DNA from: Halisarca cf. caerulea
Lineage: Eukaryota; Porifera; Demospongiae; Chondrillida; Halisarcidae
DNA: 64,000 bases
Assembly (NCBI GenBank): GCA_963170055.1
Contig: CAUJGJ010000020.1
Location: 62,001 to 126,000, forward strand
Reading direction: 5' to 3'
This document shows, piece by piece, positions 1-12,897 of the stretch. The notes beneath the pieces were generated by a model that was not told the origin of the DNA, ran no database searches, and saw only the letters and a program-made list of their open reading frames with translations. The translations under genes were made by a program, and so were the position numbers. Position 1 is the first letter of the stretch. The number at the start of each line of letters is the position of its first letter.

Positions 1-231
1 GTGGACACACATGAAGTTTCTGAAGTGCTGTGGGCGTATTTGTGTAGTGTTGGATATGCTGGTGCTAATACCAATATTGGGCTCTAGCACCACGCACATT
101 CCCAGTGGACACACATGAAGTTTCTGAAGTGCTGTGTGCGTATTTGAGTAGTGTTGGATTTGTTGGTGCTAATACCAATATTTGGTACTAGCACCACGCA
201 CATTCCCAGTGGACACACATGAAGTTTCTGA
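1..231. repeat. Two-unit block also present at 3,121-3,351
   Basis: Positions 1-231 match 3,121-3,351 except for one base (T at 186, C at 3,306). The offset is 3,120 bp, exactly 30 units. The block carries two private marks, GGGCTCTAGC (near 79 and 3,199) and GTGTGCGTATTTGAGTAG, so it is a copied block rather than chance similarity. The match ends where AG changes to CC at unit positions 15-16. The left end of the shared block lies outside the window. Confidence 0.85.
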
Positions 232-1040
232 AGTGCTATGTGCGTATTTGAGTAGTGTTGGATATGCTGGTGCTAATACCAATATTTGGTACTAGCACCA
301 CGCACATTCCCAGTGGACACAAATGAAGTTTCTTAACTACTGTGGGTGTATTTGTGTAATGTTGGATATGCTGGTGCTAATACCAATATTTGGATCTAGC
401 ACCACGCACATTCCCAGTGGACACACATGAAGTTTCTGAAGTGCTGTGGGCGTATATGTGTAGTGTTGGATATGCTGGTTCTAATACCAATATTGTGCAC
501 TAGCACTACGCACATTCCCAGTGGACACACATGAAGTTTCTGAAGTGCTGTGGGCGTATTTGCGTAGTATTGGATATGCTGGTGCTAATACCAATATTTG
601 GCACTAGCACCACGCACATTTCCAGTGGACACAAATGAAGTTTGTTAACTACTGTGGGCGTATTTTTGCAATGTTGGATATGCTGGTGCTAATACCAATA
701 TTTGGCAATAGCACCACGCACATTCCCAGTGGACACACACGACCTTGCAGAAGTGCTGTGGGCGTATTTGTGTAGTGTTGGATATGCTGGTGCTAATACC
801 AATATTTGGCACTAGCACCACGCACATTCCCAGTGGACACACATGAAGTTTGTTAACTACTGTGGGCGTATTTGTGTAATGTTGGATATGCTGGTGTTAA
901 TACCAATATTTGGCACTAGCACCACGCACATTCCCAGTGGACACACATGAAGTTTCTGAAGTGCTGTGGGCGTATTTGTGTAGTGTTGGATATGCTGGTG
1001 CTAATACCAATATTTGGCACTAGCACCACGCACATTCCCA

Positions 1041-1248
1041 GTGGACACACATGAAGTTTCTTAACTACTGTGGGCGTATTTGTGTAATGTTGGATATGCT
1101 GGTGCTAATACCAATATTTGGCACTAGCACCACGCACATTCCCAGTGGACACACATGAAGTTTCTTAACTACTGTGGGCGTATTTGTGTAATGTTGGATA
1201 TGCTGATGCTAATACCAATATTTGGCACTAGCACCACGCACATTCCCA
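1041..1248. repeat. Adjacent duplicated monomer pair
   Basis: Two neighbouring units (1,041-1,144 and 1,145-1,248) of the AG / TTAACTACTG / GTAATG type, identical except for one G/A difference at unit position 61. This is consistent with a one-unit slippage or exchange. Confidence 0.6.
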
Positions 1249-3328
1249 GTGGACACACATGAAGTTTCTGAATTGCTGTGGGCGTATTTGTGTAGTGTTG
1301 GATATGCTGGTGCTAATACCAATATTTGGAACAAGCACCACGCACATTCCCAGTGGACACACATGACCTTTCTGAAGTGCTGTGGGCGTATTTGTGTAGT
1401 GTTGGATATGCTGGTGCTAATACCAATATTTGGCACTAGCACCACGCACATTCCCAGGGGACACACATGACCTTTCTGAAGTGCTGTGGGAGTATTTGTG
1501 TAATGTTGGATATGCTGGTGCTAATACCAATATTTGGCACTAGCACCACGCGCATTCCCAGTGGACACACATGACCTTTCTGAAGTGCTGTGGGCGTATT
1601 TGTGTAGTGTTGGATATGCTGGTGCTAATACCAATATTTGGCACTAGCACCACGCACATTCCTAGTGGACACACATGACCTTTCTGAAGTGCTGTGGGCG
1701 TATTTGTGTAGTGTTGGATATGCTGGTGCTAATACCAATATTTGGCACTAGCACCACGCACATTTCCAGTGGACACACATGAAGTTTCTGAAGTGCTGTG
1801 GGCGTATTTGTGTAGTGTTGGATATGCTGGTGCTAATACCAATATTTGGCACTAGCACCACGCACTTTCCCAGTGGACACACATGAAGTTTCTGAAGTGC
1901 TGTGGGCGTATTTGTGTAGTGTTGGATATGCTGGTGCTAATACCAATATTTGGCACTAGCACCACGCACTTTCCCAGTGGAAACACATGAAGTTTCTGAA
2001 GTGCTGTGGGCGTATTTGTGTAATGTTGGATATGCTGGTGCAAATACCAATATTTGGCACTAGCACCACGCACATTCCCAGTGGACACACATGAAGTTTC
2101 TAAACTACTATTGGCGTATTTGTGTAATGTTGGATATGCTGGTGCTAATACCAATATTTGGCACTAGCACCACGCACATTCCCAGTGGACACACATGACC
2201 TTTCTGAAGTGCTGTGGGCGTATTTGTGTAGTGTTGGATAAGCTGGTGCTAATACCAATATTTGACACTAGCACCACGCACATTCCCAGTGGGCACACAT
2301 GACCTTTCTGAAGTGCTGTGGGCGTATTTGTGTAGTGTTGGATATGCTGGTGCTAATACAAATATTTGGCACTAGCACCACGCACATTCCCAGTGGAAAC
2401 ACATGAAGTTTCTTAACTACTGTGGGCGTATTTGTGTAATGTTTGATTTGCTGGTGCTAATACCAATATTTGGCACTAGCACCACGCACATTCCCAGTGG
2501 ACACACATGACCTTTCTGAAGTGCTGTGGGAGTATTTGTGTAATGTTGGATATGCTGGTGCTAATACCAATATTTGGCACTAGCACCACGCACATTCCCA
2601 GTGGACACACATGACCTTTCTGAAGTGCTGTGGGCGTATTTGTGTAGTGTTGGATATGCTGGTGCTAATACCAATATATGGCACTAGCACCACGCACATT
2701 CCCAGTGGACACACATGACCTTTCTGAAGTGCTGTGGGCGTATTTGTGTAATGTTGGATATGCTGGTGCTAATACCAATACTTGGCACTAGCACCGCGCA
2801 CATTCTCAATGGACACACATGAAGTTTCTTAACTACTGTGGGTGTATTTGTGTAATGTTGGATTTGCTGGTGCTAATACCAATATTTGGCACTAGCACCA
2901 CGCACATTCCCAGTCGACACACATGAAGTTTCTGAAGTGCTGTGGGCGTGTTTGTTTAAAGTTGGATATTTTAGTGCTAATACCAATATTTGGCACTAGC
3001 ACCACGCACATTCCCAGTGGACACACATGACCTTTCTGAAGTGCTGTGGGCGTATTTATGTAGTGTTGGATATGCTTGTGCTAATACCAATATTGGGCAC
3101 TACCACCACGCACATTCCCAGTGGACACACATGAAGTTTCTGAAGTGCTGTGGGCGTATTTGTGTAGTGTTGGATATGCTGGTGCTAATACCAATATTGG
3201 GCTCTAGCACCACGCACATTCCCAGTGGACACACATGAAGTTTCTGAAGTGCTGTGTGCGTATTTGAGTAGTGTTGGATTTGTTGGTGCTAATACCAATA
3301 TTTGGCACTAGCACCACGCACATTCCCA

Positions 3329-3432
3329 GTGGACACACATGACCTTTCTGAAGTGCTGTGGGCGTATTTGTGTAGTGTTGGATATGCTGGTGCTAATACC
3401 AATATTTGGCACTAGCACCACGCACATTCCCA
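3329..3432 (+). repeat. Reference copy of the 104-bp monomer
   Basis: This copy matches the commonest base at every position by eye, so it serves as the reference for numbering (unit position 1 = G of GTGGACACAC). It has 23 C and 26 G (47% GC) and only two CpGs, at unit positions 35-36 and 93-94. Main variable positions: 15-16 CC or AG; 22, 25 and 27 (GAAGTG, TAACTA or CAACTA type); 35 C, A or T; 42-47 (GTGTAG, GTGTAA, CTTTAA, GTTTAA); 55-60 (ATGCTG, TTGCTG, GTGTTG, ATTTTG); 96 A or G; 98 A or T; 101-102 CC, CT or TC; and 1 plus 6 (GTGGAC or TTGGAA). Combinations of these define subfamilies, and their order along the array reveals the larger repeats. The choice of unit position 1 is arbitrary. 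Confidence 0.95.
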
Positions 3433-4365
3433 GTGGACACACATGACCTTTCTGAAGTGCTGTGTGCGTATTTGTGTAGTGTTGGATATGCTGGTGCTAA
3501 TACCAATATTTGGCACTAGCACCACGCACATTCCCAGTGGACACACATGAAGTTTCTTAACTACTGTGGGCGTATTTTTGTAATGTTGGATTTGCTGGTG
3601 CTAATACCAATATTTGGCACTAGCACCACGCACATTCTCAGTGGACACACATGAAGTTTCTGAAGTGCTGTGGGCGTATTTGTGTAATGTTGGATATGCT
3701 GGTTCTAATACCAATATTTGGCACTAGCACCACGCACATTCCCAGTGGACACACGTGACCTTACTGAAGTTCTGTGGGCGTATTTGTGTAGTGTTGGATA
3801 TGCTGGTGCTAATACCAATATTTGGCACTAGCACCACGCACATTCCCATTGGAAACACATGAAGTTTCTTAACTACTGTGGGCGTATTTGTGTAGTGTTG
3901 GATGTGTTGGTGCTAATACTAATATTTGGCACTAGCACCACGCACATTCCCAGTGGACACACATGACCTTTCTGAAGTGCTGTGGGCGTATTTGTGTAGT
4001 GTTGGATATGCTGGTGCTAATACCAATATTTGGCACTAGCACCACGCACATTCCCAGTGGACACACATGACCTTTCTGAAGTGCTGTGTGCGTATTTGTG
4101 TAGTGTTGGATATGCTGGTGCTAATACCAATATTTAGCACTAGCACCACGCACATTCCCAGTGGACACACATGAAGTTTCTTAACTACTGTGGGCGTATT
4201 TATGTAATGTTGGATTTGCTTGTGCTAATACCAATATTTGGCACTAGCACCACGCACATTCTCAGTGGACACACATGAAGTTTCTGAAGTGCTGTGGGCG
4301 TATTTGTGTAATGTTGGATATGCTGGTGCTAATACCAATATTTGGCACTAGCACCACGCACATTC
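3345..4365. repeat. Block repeated 29 units downstream (6,361-7,381)
   Basis: The order of variant units matches at an offset of 3,016 bp (29 x 104). Marks found in both copies include GTGTGCG, TTTTTGTAATG (3,575 / 6,591), CACGTGACCTTACTG (3,752 / 6,768), the TTGGAA unit followed by GATGTGTTGG, TATTTAGCAC (4,131 / 7,147) and TATGTAATGTTGGATTTGCTTG. A few single-base differences exist, for example C or G in AAGTTTSTTAAC. The match ends at 4,366 / 7,382, after which the offset becomes 2,912 bp because the left copy has one extra unit (4,369-4,472). Confidence 0.8.
3388..3420. other. 33-bp dyad (inverted repeat) in every monomer
   Basis: Shown in the reference copy, unit positions 60-92. The outer arms TGGTGCTA and TAGCACCA are perfect 8-bp reverse complements. 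Inside them, CCAA and TTGG pair around a 3-nt centre. All arms share one axis at unit position 76. Of 16 opposing positions 13 are complementary; the mismatches are 68/84, 70/82 and 75/77. The symmetry stops at 59/93. The element recurs in nearly all units, about every 104 bp, so the array holds some 600 potential hairpin or cruciform sites. Dyads are described in several centromeric satellites, especially those without CENP-B boxes; any role here is inference. Confidence 0.85.
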
Positions 4366-4472
4366 TCAGTGGACACACATGAAGTTTCTGAAGTGCTGTG
4401 GGCGTATTTGTGTAATGTTGGATATGCTGGTGCTAATACCAATATTTGGCACTAGCACCACGCACATTCCCA
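4265..4472. repeat. Adjacent duplicated monomer pair (one-unit gain)
   Basis: Units 4,265-4,368 and 4,369-4,472 share the AG / TGAAGTGCTG / GTAATG / ATATGCTGG pattern and differ only at the end (CTCA versus CCCA). The equivalent place in the copy at 7.28-7.39 kb has one such unit. This explains the step in offset from 3,016 to 2,912 bp. Confidence 0.7.
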
Positions 4473-7400
4473 GTGGACACACGTGACCTTGCTGAAGTGC
4501 TGTGGGCGTATTTGTGTAGTGTTGGATATGCTGGTGCTAATACCAATATTTGGCACTAGCACCACGCACATTCCCATTGGAAACACATGAAGTTTCTTAA
4601 CTACTGTGGGCGTATTTGTGTAGTGTTGGATGTGTTGGTGCTAATACTAATATTTGGCACTAGCACCACGCACATTCCCAGTGGACACACATGACCTTTC
4701 TGAAGTGCTGTGGGCGTATTTGTGTAGTGTTGGATATGCTGGTGCTAATACCAATATTTGGCACTAGCACCACGCACATTCCCAGTGGACACACATGACC
4801 TTTCTGAAGTTCTGTGGGCGTATTTGTGTAGTGTTGGATATGCTGGTGCTAATACCAATATTTGGCACTAGCACCACGCACATTCCCATTGGAAACACAT
4901 GAAGTTTCTTAACTACTGTGGGCGTATTTGTGTAGTGTTGGATGTGTTGGTGCTAATACTAATATTTGGCACTAGCACCACGCACATTCCCAGTGGACAC
5001 ACATGACCTTTGTGAAGTGCTGTGGGCGTATTTGTGTAGTGTTGGATATGCTGGTGCTAATACCAATATTTGGCACTAGCACCACGCACATTCCCAGTGG
5101 ACACACGTGACCTTACTGAAGTGCTGTGGGCGTATTTGTGTAGTGTTGGATATGCTGGTGCTAATACCAATATTTGGCACTAGCACCACGCACATTCCCA
5201 TTGGAAACACATGAAGTTTCTTAACTACTGTGGGCGTATTTGTGTAGTGTTGGATGTGTTGGTGCTAATACTAATATTTGGCACTAGCACCACGCACATT
5301 CCCAGTGGACACACATGACCTTTCTGAAGTGCTGTGGGCGTATTTGTGTAGTGTTGGATATGCTGGTGCTAATACCATTATTTGGCACTAGCACCACGCA
5401 CATTCCCAGTGGACACACATGAAGTTTCTTAACTACTGTGGGCGTATTTATGTAATGTTGGATTTGCTGGTGCTAATACCAATATTTGGCACTAGCACCA
5501 CGCACATTCTCAGTGGACACACATGAAGTTTCTGAAGTGCTGTGGGCGTATTTGTGTAATGTTGGATATGCTGGTGCTAATACCAATATTTGGCACTAGC
5601 ACCACGCACATTCCCAGTGGACACACGTGACCTTGCTGAAGTGCTGTGGGCGTATTTGTGTAGTGTTGGATATGCTGGTGCTAATACCAATATTTGGCAC
5701 TAGCACCACGCACATTCCCATTTGAAACACATGAAGTTTCTTAACTACTGTGGGCGTATTTGTGTAGTTTTGGATGTGTTGGTGCTAATACTAATATTTG
5801 GCACTAGCACCACGCACATTCCCAGTGGACACACATGACCTTTCTGAAGTGCTGTGGGCGTATTTGTGTAGTGTTGGATATGCTGGTGCTAATACCAATA
5901 TTTGGCACTAGCACCACGCACATTCCCAGTGGACACACATGACCTTTCTGAAGTTCTGTGGGCGTATTTGTGTAGTGTTGGATATGCTGGTGCTAATACC
6001 AATATTTGGCACTAGCACCACGCACATTCCCATTGGAAACACAAGAAGTTTCTTAACTACTGTGGGCGTATTTGTGTAGTGTTGGATGTGTTGGTGCTAA
6101 TACTAATATTTGGCACTAGCACCACGCACATTCCCAGTGGACACACATGACCTTTCTGAAGTGCTGTGGGCGTATTTGTGTAGTGTTGGATATGCTGGTG
6201 CTAATACCAATATTTGGCACTAGCACCACGCACATTCCCAGTGGACACACATGACCTTTCTGAAGTTCTGTGTGCGTATTTGTGTAGTGTTGGATATGCT
6301 GGTGCTAATACCAATATTTGGCACTAGCACCACGCACATTCCCAGTGGACACACATGACCTTTCTGAAGTGCTGTGGGCGTATTTGTGTAGTGTTGGATA
6401 TGCTGGTGCTAATACCAATATTTGGCACTAGCACCACGCACATTCCCAGTGGACACACATGACCTTTCTGAAGTGCTGTGTGCGTATTTGTGTAGTGTTG
6501 GATATGCTGGTGCTAATACCAATATTTGGCACTAGCACCACGCACATTCCCAGTGGACACACATGAAGTTTCTTAACTACTGTGGGCGTATTTTTGTAAT
6601 GTTGGATTTGCTGGTGCTAATACCAATATTTGGCACTAGCACCACGCACATTCTCAGTGGACACACATGAAGTTTCTGAAGTGCTGTGGGCGTATTTGTG
6701 TAATGTTGGATATGCTGGTGCTAATACCAATATTTGGCACTAGCACCACGCACATTCCCAGTGGACACACGTGACCTTACTGAAGTTCTGTGGGCGTATT
6801 TGTGTAGTGTTGGATATGCTGGTGCTAATACCAATATTTGGCACTAGCACCACGCACATTCCCATTGGAAACACATGAAGTTTCTTAACTACTGTGGGCG
6901 TATTTGTGTAGTGTTGGATGTGTTGGTGCTAATACTAATATTTGGCACTAGCACCACGCACATTCCCAGTGGACACACATGACCTTTCTGAAGTGCTGTG
7001 GGCGTATTTGTGTAGTGTTGGATATGCTGGTGCTAATACCAATATTTGGCACTAGCACCACGCACATTCCCAGTGGACACACATGACCTTTCTGAAGTGC
7101 TGTGTGCGTATTTGTGTAGTGTTGGATATGCTGGTGCTAATACCAATATTTAGCACTAGCACCACGCACATTCCCAGTGGACACACATGAAGTTTGTTAA
7201 CTACTGTGGGCGTATTTATGTAATGTTGGATTTGCTTGTGCTAATACCAATATTTGGCACTAGCACCACGCACATTCTCAGTGGACACACATGAAGTTTC
7301 TGAAGTGCTGTGGGCGTATTTGTGTAATGTTGGATATGCTGGTGCTAATACCAATATTTGGCACTAGCACCACGCACATTCCCAGTGGACACACGTGACC

Positions 7401-9230
7401 TTGCTGAAGTGCTGTGGGCGTATTTGTGTAGTGTTGGATATGCTGGTGCTAATACCAATATTTGGCACTAGCACCACGCACATTCCCATTGGAAACACAT
7501 GAAGTTTCTTAACTACTGTGGGCGTATTTGTGTAGTGTTGGATGTGTTGGTGCTAATACTAATATTTGGCACTAGCACCACGCACATTCCCAGTGGACAC
7601 ACATGACCTTTCTGAAGTGCTGTGGGCGTATTTGTGTAGTGTTGGATATGCTGGTGCTAATACCAATATTTGGCACTAGCACCACGCACATTCCCATTGG
7701 AAACACATGAAGTTTCTTAACTACTGTGGGCGTATTTGTGTAGTGTTGGATATGCTGGTGCTAATACAAATATTTGGCACTAGCACCACGCACATTCCCA
7801 GTGGACACACATGACCTTTCTGAAGTTCTGTGGGCGTATTTGTGTAGTGTTGGATATGCTGCTGCTAATACCAATATTTGGCACTAGCACCACGCACATT
7901 CCCAGTGGACACACATGACCTTTCTGAAGTGCTGTGGGCGTATTTGTGTAATGTTGGATATGCTGGTGCTAATACAAATATTTGGCACTAGCACCACGCA
8001 CATTCTCAGTGGACACACATGAAGTTTCTCAACTACTGTGGGCGTATTTGTGTAGTGTTGGATATGCTGGTGCAAAAAACAATATTTGGCACTAGCACCA
8101 CGCACATTCCCAGTGGACACACATTACCTTTCTGAAGTGCTGTGGGCGTATTTGTGTAATGTTGGATAAGCTGGTGCTAATACCAATATTTAACACTAGC
8201 ACCACGCACAGTCCCAGTGGGCACACATGACCTTTCTGAAGTGCTGTGGGCGTATTTGTGTAGTGTTGGATATGCTGGTGCTAATACCAATATTTGGCAC
8301 TAGCACCACGCACATTCCCAGTGGAAACACATGAAGTTTCTTAACTACTGTGGGCGTATTTGTGAAATGTTGGATTTGCTGGTGCTAATACCAATATTTG
8401 GCACTAGCACCACGCACATTCCCAGTTGACACACATTACCTTTCTGAAGTGCTGGGGGCGTATTTGTGTAGTGTTGGATATGCTGGTGCTAATACCAATA
8501 TTTGGCACTAGCACCACGCACATTCCCATTGGACACACATGACCTTTCTGAAGTGCTGTGGGAGTATTTGTGTAGTGTTGGATATGCTGGTGCTAATACC
8601 AATATTTGGCACTAGCACCACGCACATTCCCAGTGGACACACATGACCTTTCTGAAGTGCTGTGGGCGTATTTGTGTAATGTTGGATATGCTGGTGCTAA
8701 TACCAATATTTGGCACTAGCACCACGCACATTCTCAGTGGACACACATGAAGTTTCTCAACTACTGTGGGCGTATTTGTGTAGTGTTGGATATGCTGGTG
8801 CTAATACCAATATTTGGCACTAGCACCACGCACATTCCCAGTGGACACACATTACCTTTCTGAAGTGCTGTGGGCGTATTTGTGTAATGTTGGATAAGCT
8901 GGTGCTAATACCAATATTTAACACTAGCACCACGCACATTCCCAGTGGGCACACATGACCTTTCTGAAGTGCTGTGGGCGTATTTGTGTAGTGTTGGATA
9001 TGCTGGTGCTAATACCAATATTTGGCACTAGCACCACGCACATTCCCAGTGTAAACACATGAAGTTTCTGAACTACTGTGGGCGTATTTGTGTAATGTTG
9101 GATTTGCTGGTGCTAATACCAATATTTGGCACTAGCACCACGCACATTCCCAGTGGACACACATGACCTTTCTGAAGTGCTGTGGGAGTATTTGTGTAAT
9201 GTTGGATAAGCTGGTGCTAATACCAATATT

Positions 9231-11640
9231 TGACACTAGCACCACGCACATTCCCAGTGGGCACACATGACCTTTCTGAAGTGCTGTGGGCGTATTTGTG
9301 TAGTGTTGGATATGCTGGTGCTAATACCAATATTTGGCACTAGCACCACGCACATTCTCAGTGGACACACATGAAGTTTCTCAACTACTGTGGGCGTATT
9401 TGTGTAATGTTGGATATGCTGGTGCTAATACCAATATTTGGCTATAGCACCACGCGCATTCCCAGTGGACACACATGACCTTTCTGAAGTGCTGTGGGCG
9501 TATTTGTGTAGTGTTGGATATGCTGGTGCTAATACCAATATTTGGCACTAGCACCACGCACATTCCTAGTGGACACACATGACCTTTCTGAAGTGCTGTG
9601 GGCGTATTTGTGTAGTGTTGGATATGCTGGTGCTAATACCAATATTTGGCACTAGCACCACGCACATTTCCAGTGGACACACATGAAGTTTCTGAAGTGC
9701 AGTGGGCGTATTTGTGTAGTGTTGGATATGCTGGTGCTAATACCAATATTTGGCACTAGCACCACGCACATTCCCAGTGGACACACATGACCTTTCTGAA
9801 GTGCTGTGGGAGTATTTGTGTAATGTTGGATATGCTGGTGCTAATACCAATATTTGACACTAGCACCACGCACATTCCCATTGGAAACACATGAAGTTTC
9901 TTAACTACTGTGGGCGTATTTGTGTAGTGTTGGATGTGTTGGTGCTAATACTAATATTTGGCACTAGCACCACGCACATTCCCAGTGGACACACATGACC
10001 TTTCTGAAGTGCTGTGGGCGTATTTGTGTAGTGTTGGATATGCTGGTGCTAATACCAATATTTGGCACTAGCACCACGCACATTCCCAGTGGACACACAT
10101 GACCTTTCTGAAGTTCTGTGGGCGTATTTGTGTAGTGTTGGATATGCTGGTGCTAATACCAATATTTGGCACTAGCACCACGCACTTTCCCAGTGGACAC
10201 ACATGAAGTTACTGAAGTGCTGTGGGCGTATTTGTGTAATGTTGGATATGCTGGTGCAAATACCAATATTTGGCACTAGCACCACGCACATTCCCAGTGG
10301 ACAAACATGAAGTTTCTAAACTACTATGGGCGTATTTGTGTAATGTTGGATATGCTGGTGCTAATACCAATATTTGGCACTAGCACCACGCACATTCCCA
10401 GTGGACACACATGACCTTTCTGAAGTGCTGTGGGCGTATTTGTGTAATGTTGGATAAGCTGGTGCTAATACCAATATTTGACACTAGCACCACGCACATT
10501 CCCAGTGGGCACACATGACCTTTCTGAAGTGCTGTGGGCGTATTTGTGTAGTGTTGGATATGCTGGTGCTAATACCAATATTTGGCACTAAGACCACGCA
10601 CATTCCCAGTGGAAACACATGAAGTTTCTTAACTACTGTGGGCGTATTTGTGTAATGTTGGATTTGTTGGTGCTAATACCAATATTTGACACTAGCACCA
10701 CGCACATTCCCAGTGGGCACACATGACCTTTCTGAAGTGCTGTGGGCGTATTTGTGTAGTGTTGGATATGCTGGTGCTAATACCAATATTTGGCACTAGC
10801 ACCACGCACATTCTCAGTGGACACACATGAAGTTTCTCAACTACTGTGGGCGTATTTGTGTAATGTTGGATATGCTGGTGCTAATACCAATATTTGGCTA
10901 TAGCACCACGCGCATTCCCAGTGGACACACATGACCTTTCTGAAGTGCTGTGGGCGTATTTGTGTAGTGTTGGATATGCTGGTGCTAATACCAATATTTG
11001 GCACTAGCACCACGCACATTCCTAGTGGACACACATGACCTTTCTGAAGTGCTGTGGGCGTATTTGTGTAGTGTTGGATATGCTGGTGCTAATACCAATA
11101 TTTGGCACTAGCACCACGCACATTTCCAGTGGACACACATGAAGTTTCTGAAGTGCAGTGGGCGTATTTGTGTAGTGTTGGATATGCTGGTGCTAATACC
11201 AATATTTGGCACTAGCACCACGCACATTCCCAGTGGACACACATGACCTTTCTGAAGTGCTGTGGGAGTATTTGTGTAATGTTGGATATGCTGGTGCTAA
11301 TACCAATATTTGACACTAGCACCACGCACATTCCCATTGGAAACACATGAAGTTTCTTAACTACTGTGGGCGTATTTGTGTAGTGTTGGATGTGTTGGTG
11401 CTAATACTAATATTTGGCACTAGCACCACGCACATTCCCAGTGGACACACATGACCTTTCTGAAGTGCTGTGGGCGTATTTGTGTAGTGTTGGATATGCT
11501 GGTGCTAATACCAATATTTGGCACTAGCACCACGCACATTCCCAGTGGACACACATGACCTTTCTGAAGTTCTGTGGGCGTATTTGTGTAGTGTTGGATA
11601 TGCTGGTGCTAATACCAATATTTGGCACTAGCACCACGCA
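9231..11640. repeat. 14-unit tandem repeat in copy 1
   Basis: Positions 9,231-10,184 recur at 10,687-11,640, an offset of 1,456 bp (14 x 104). I saw no difference when comparing line by line. Shared private marks are TTTGACAC with GGGCACAC, GGCTATAGCACCACGCGC (near 9,440 / 10,896), CCTAGTGG, and GAAGTGCAGTGG. The match starts after GGATAAGCTGG versus GGATTTGTTGG and ends at CACTTT versus CACATT. Confidence 0.85.
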
Positions 11641-12897
11641 CATTCCCAGTGGACACACATGAAGTTTCTGAAGTGCTGTGGGCGTATTTGTTTAATGTTG
11701 GATATTTTGATGCTAATACCAATATTTTGCACTAGCACCACGCACATTCCCAGTGGACACACATGACCTTTCTGAAGTGCTGTGGGCGTATTTGTGTAAT
11801 GTTGGATATGCTGGTGCTAATACAAATATTTGGCACTAGCACCACGCACATTCTCAGTGGACACACATGAAGTTTCTCAACTACTGTGGGAGTATTTGTG
11901 TAGTGTTGGATATGCTGGTGCTAATACCAATATTTGGCACTAGCACAACGCGCATTACCAGTGGACACACATGACCTTTCTGAAGTGCTGTGGGCGTATT
12001 TGTGTAGTGTTGGATATGCTGGTGCTAATACCAATATTTGGCGCTAGCACCACGCACATTCCCAGTGGACACACATGACCTTTCTTAACTACTGTGGGCG
12101 TATTTGTGTAGTGTTGGATGTGTTGGTGCTAATACTAATATTTGGCACTAGCACCACGCACATTCCCAGTGGACACACATGACCTTTCTGAAGTGCTGTG
12201 GGCGTATTTGTGTAGTGTTGGATATGCTGGTGCTAATACCAATATTTGGCACTAGCACCACGCACATTCCCAGTGGACACACATGACCTTTCTGAAGTTC
12301 TGTGGGCGTATTTGTGTAGTGTTGGATATGCTGGTGCTAATACCAATATTTGGCACTAGCACCACGCATATTCCCAGTGGACACACATGAAGTTTCTGAA
12401 GTGCTGTGGGCGTATTTCTTTAATGATGGATATTTTGGTGCTAATACCAATATTTGGCACTAGCACCACGCACATTCCCAGTGGACACACATGACCTTTC
12501 TGAAGTGCTGTGGGCGTATTTGTGTAATGTTGGATATGCTGGTGCTAATACCAATATTTGGCACTAGCACCACGCACATTCTCAGTGGACACACATGAAG
12601 TTTCTCAACTACTGTGGGCGTATTTGTGTAGTGTTGGATATGCTGGTGCTAATACCAATATTTGGCACTAGCACCACGCGCATTCCCAGTGGACACACAT
12701 GACCTTTCTGAAGTGCTGTGGGCGTATTTGTGTAGTGTTGGATATGCTGCTGCAAATACAAATATTTGGCACTAGCACCACTCACATTCCCAGTGGACAC
12801 ACATGACCTTTCTGAAGTGCTGTGGGAGTATTTGTGTAATGTTTGATATGCTGGTGCTAATACCAATATTTAGCACTAGCACCACGCACATTCCCAG

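Larger units (their letters stand above)
1..3328. repeat. Left segment, mixed monomer types
   Basis: 32 units with more private changes than the middle of the window. Examples are TTTTTGCAATG near 664, GGAACAAGCACC near 1328, CCCAGGGGAC near 1452, and a unit with GTTTAAAGTTGGATATTTTAG near 2953. Apart from the repeat of its first 231 bp, I see no long block copied elsewhere in the window. Confidence 0.7.

Noticed and set aside
3844..3870. CENP-B box candidate in the TTGGAAAC subfamily
   Set aside because: These units share TTGGAAAC with the human 17-bp box. The essential TTCG and CGGG parts are absent on both sides (TCCCA before, ACAT after).
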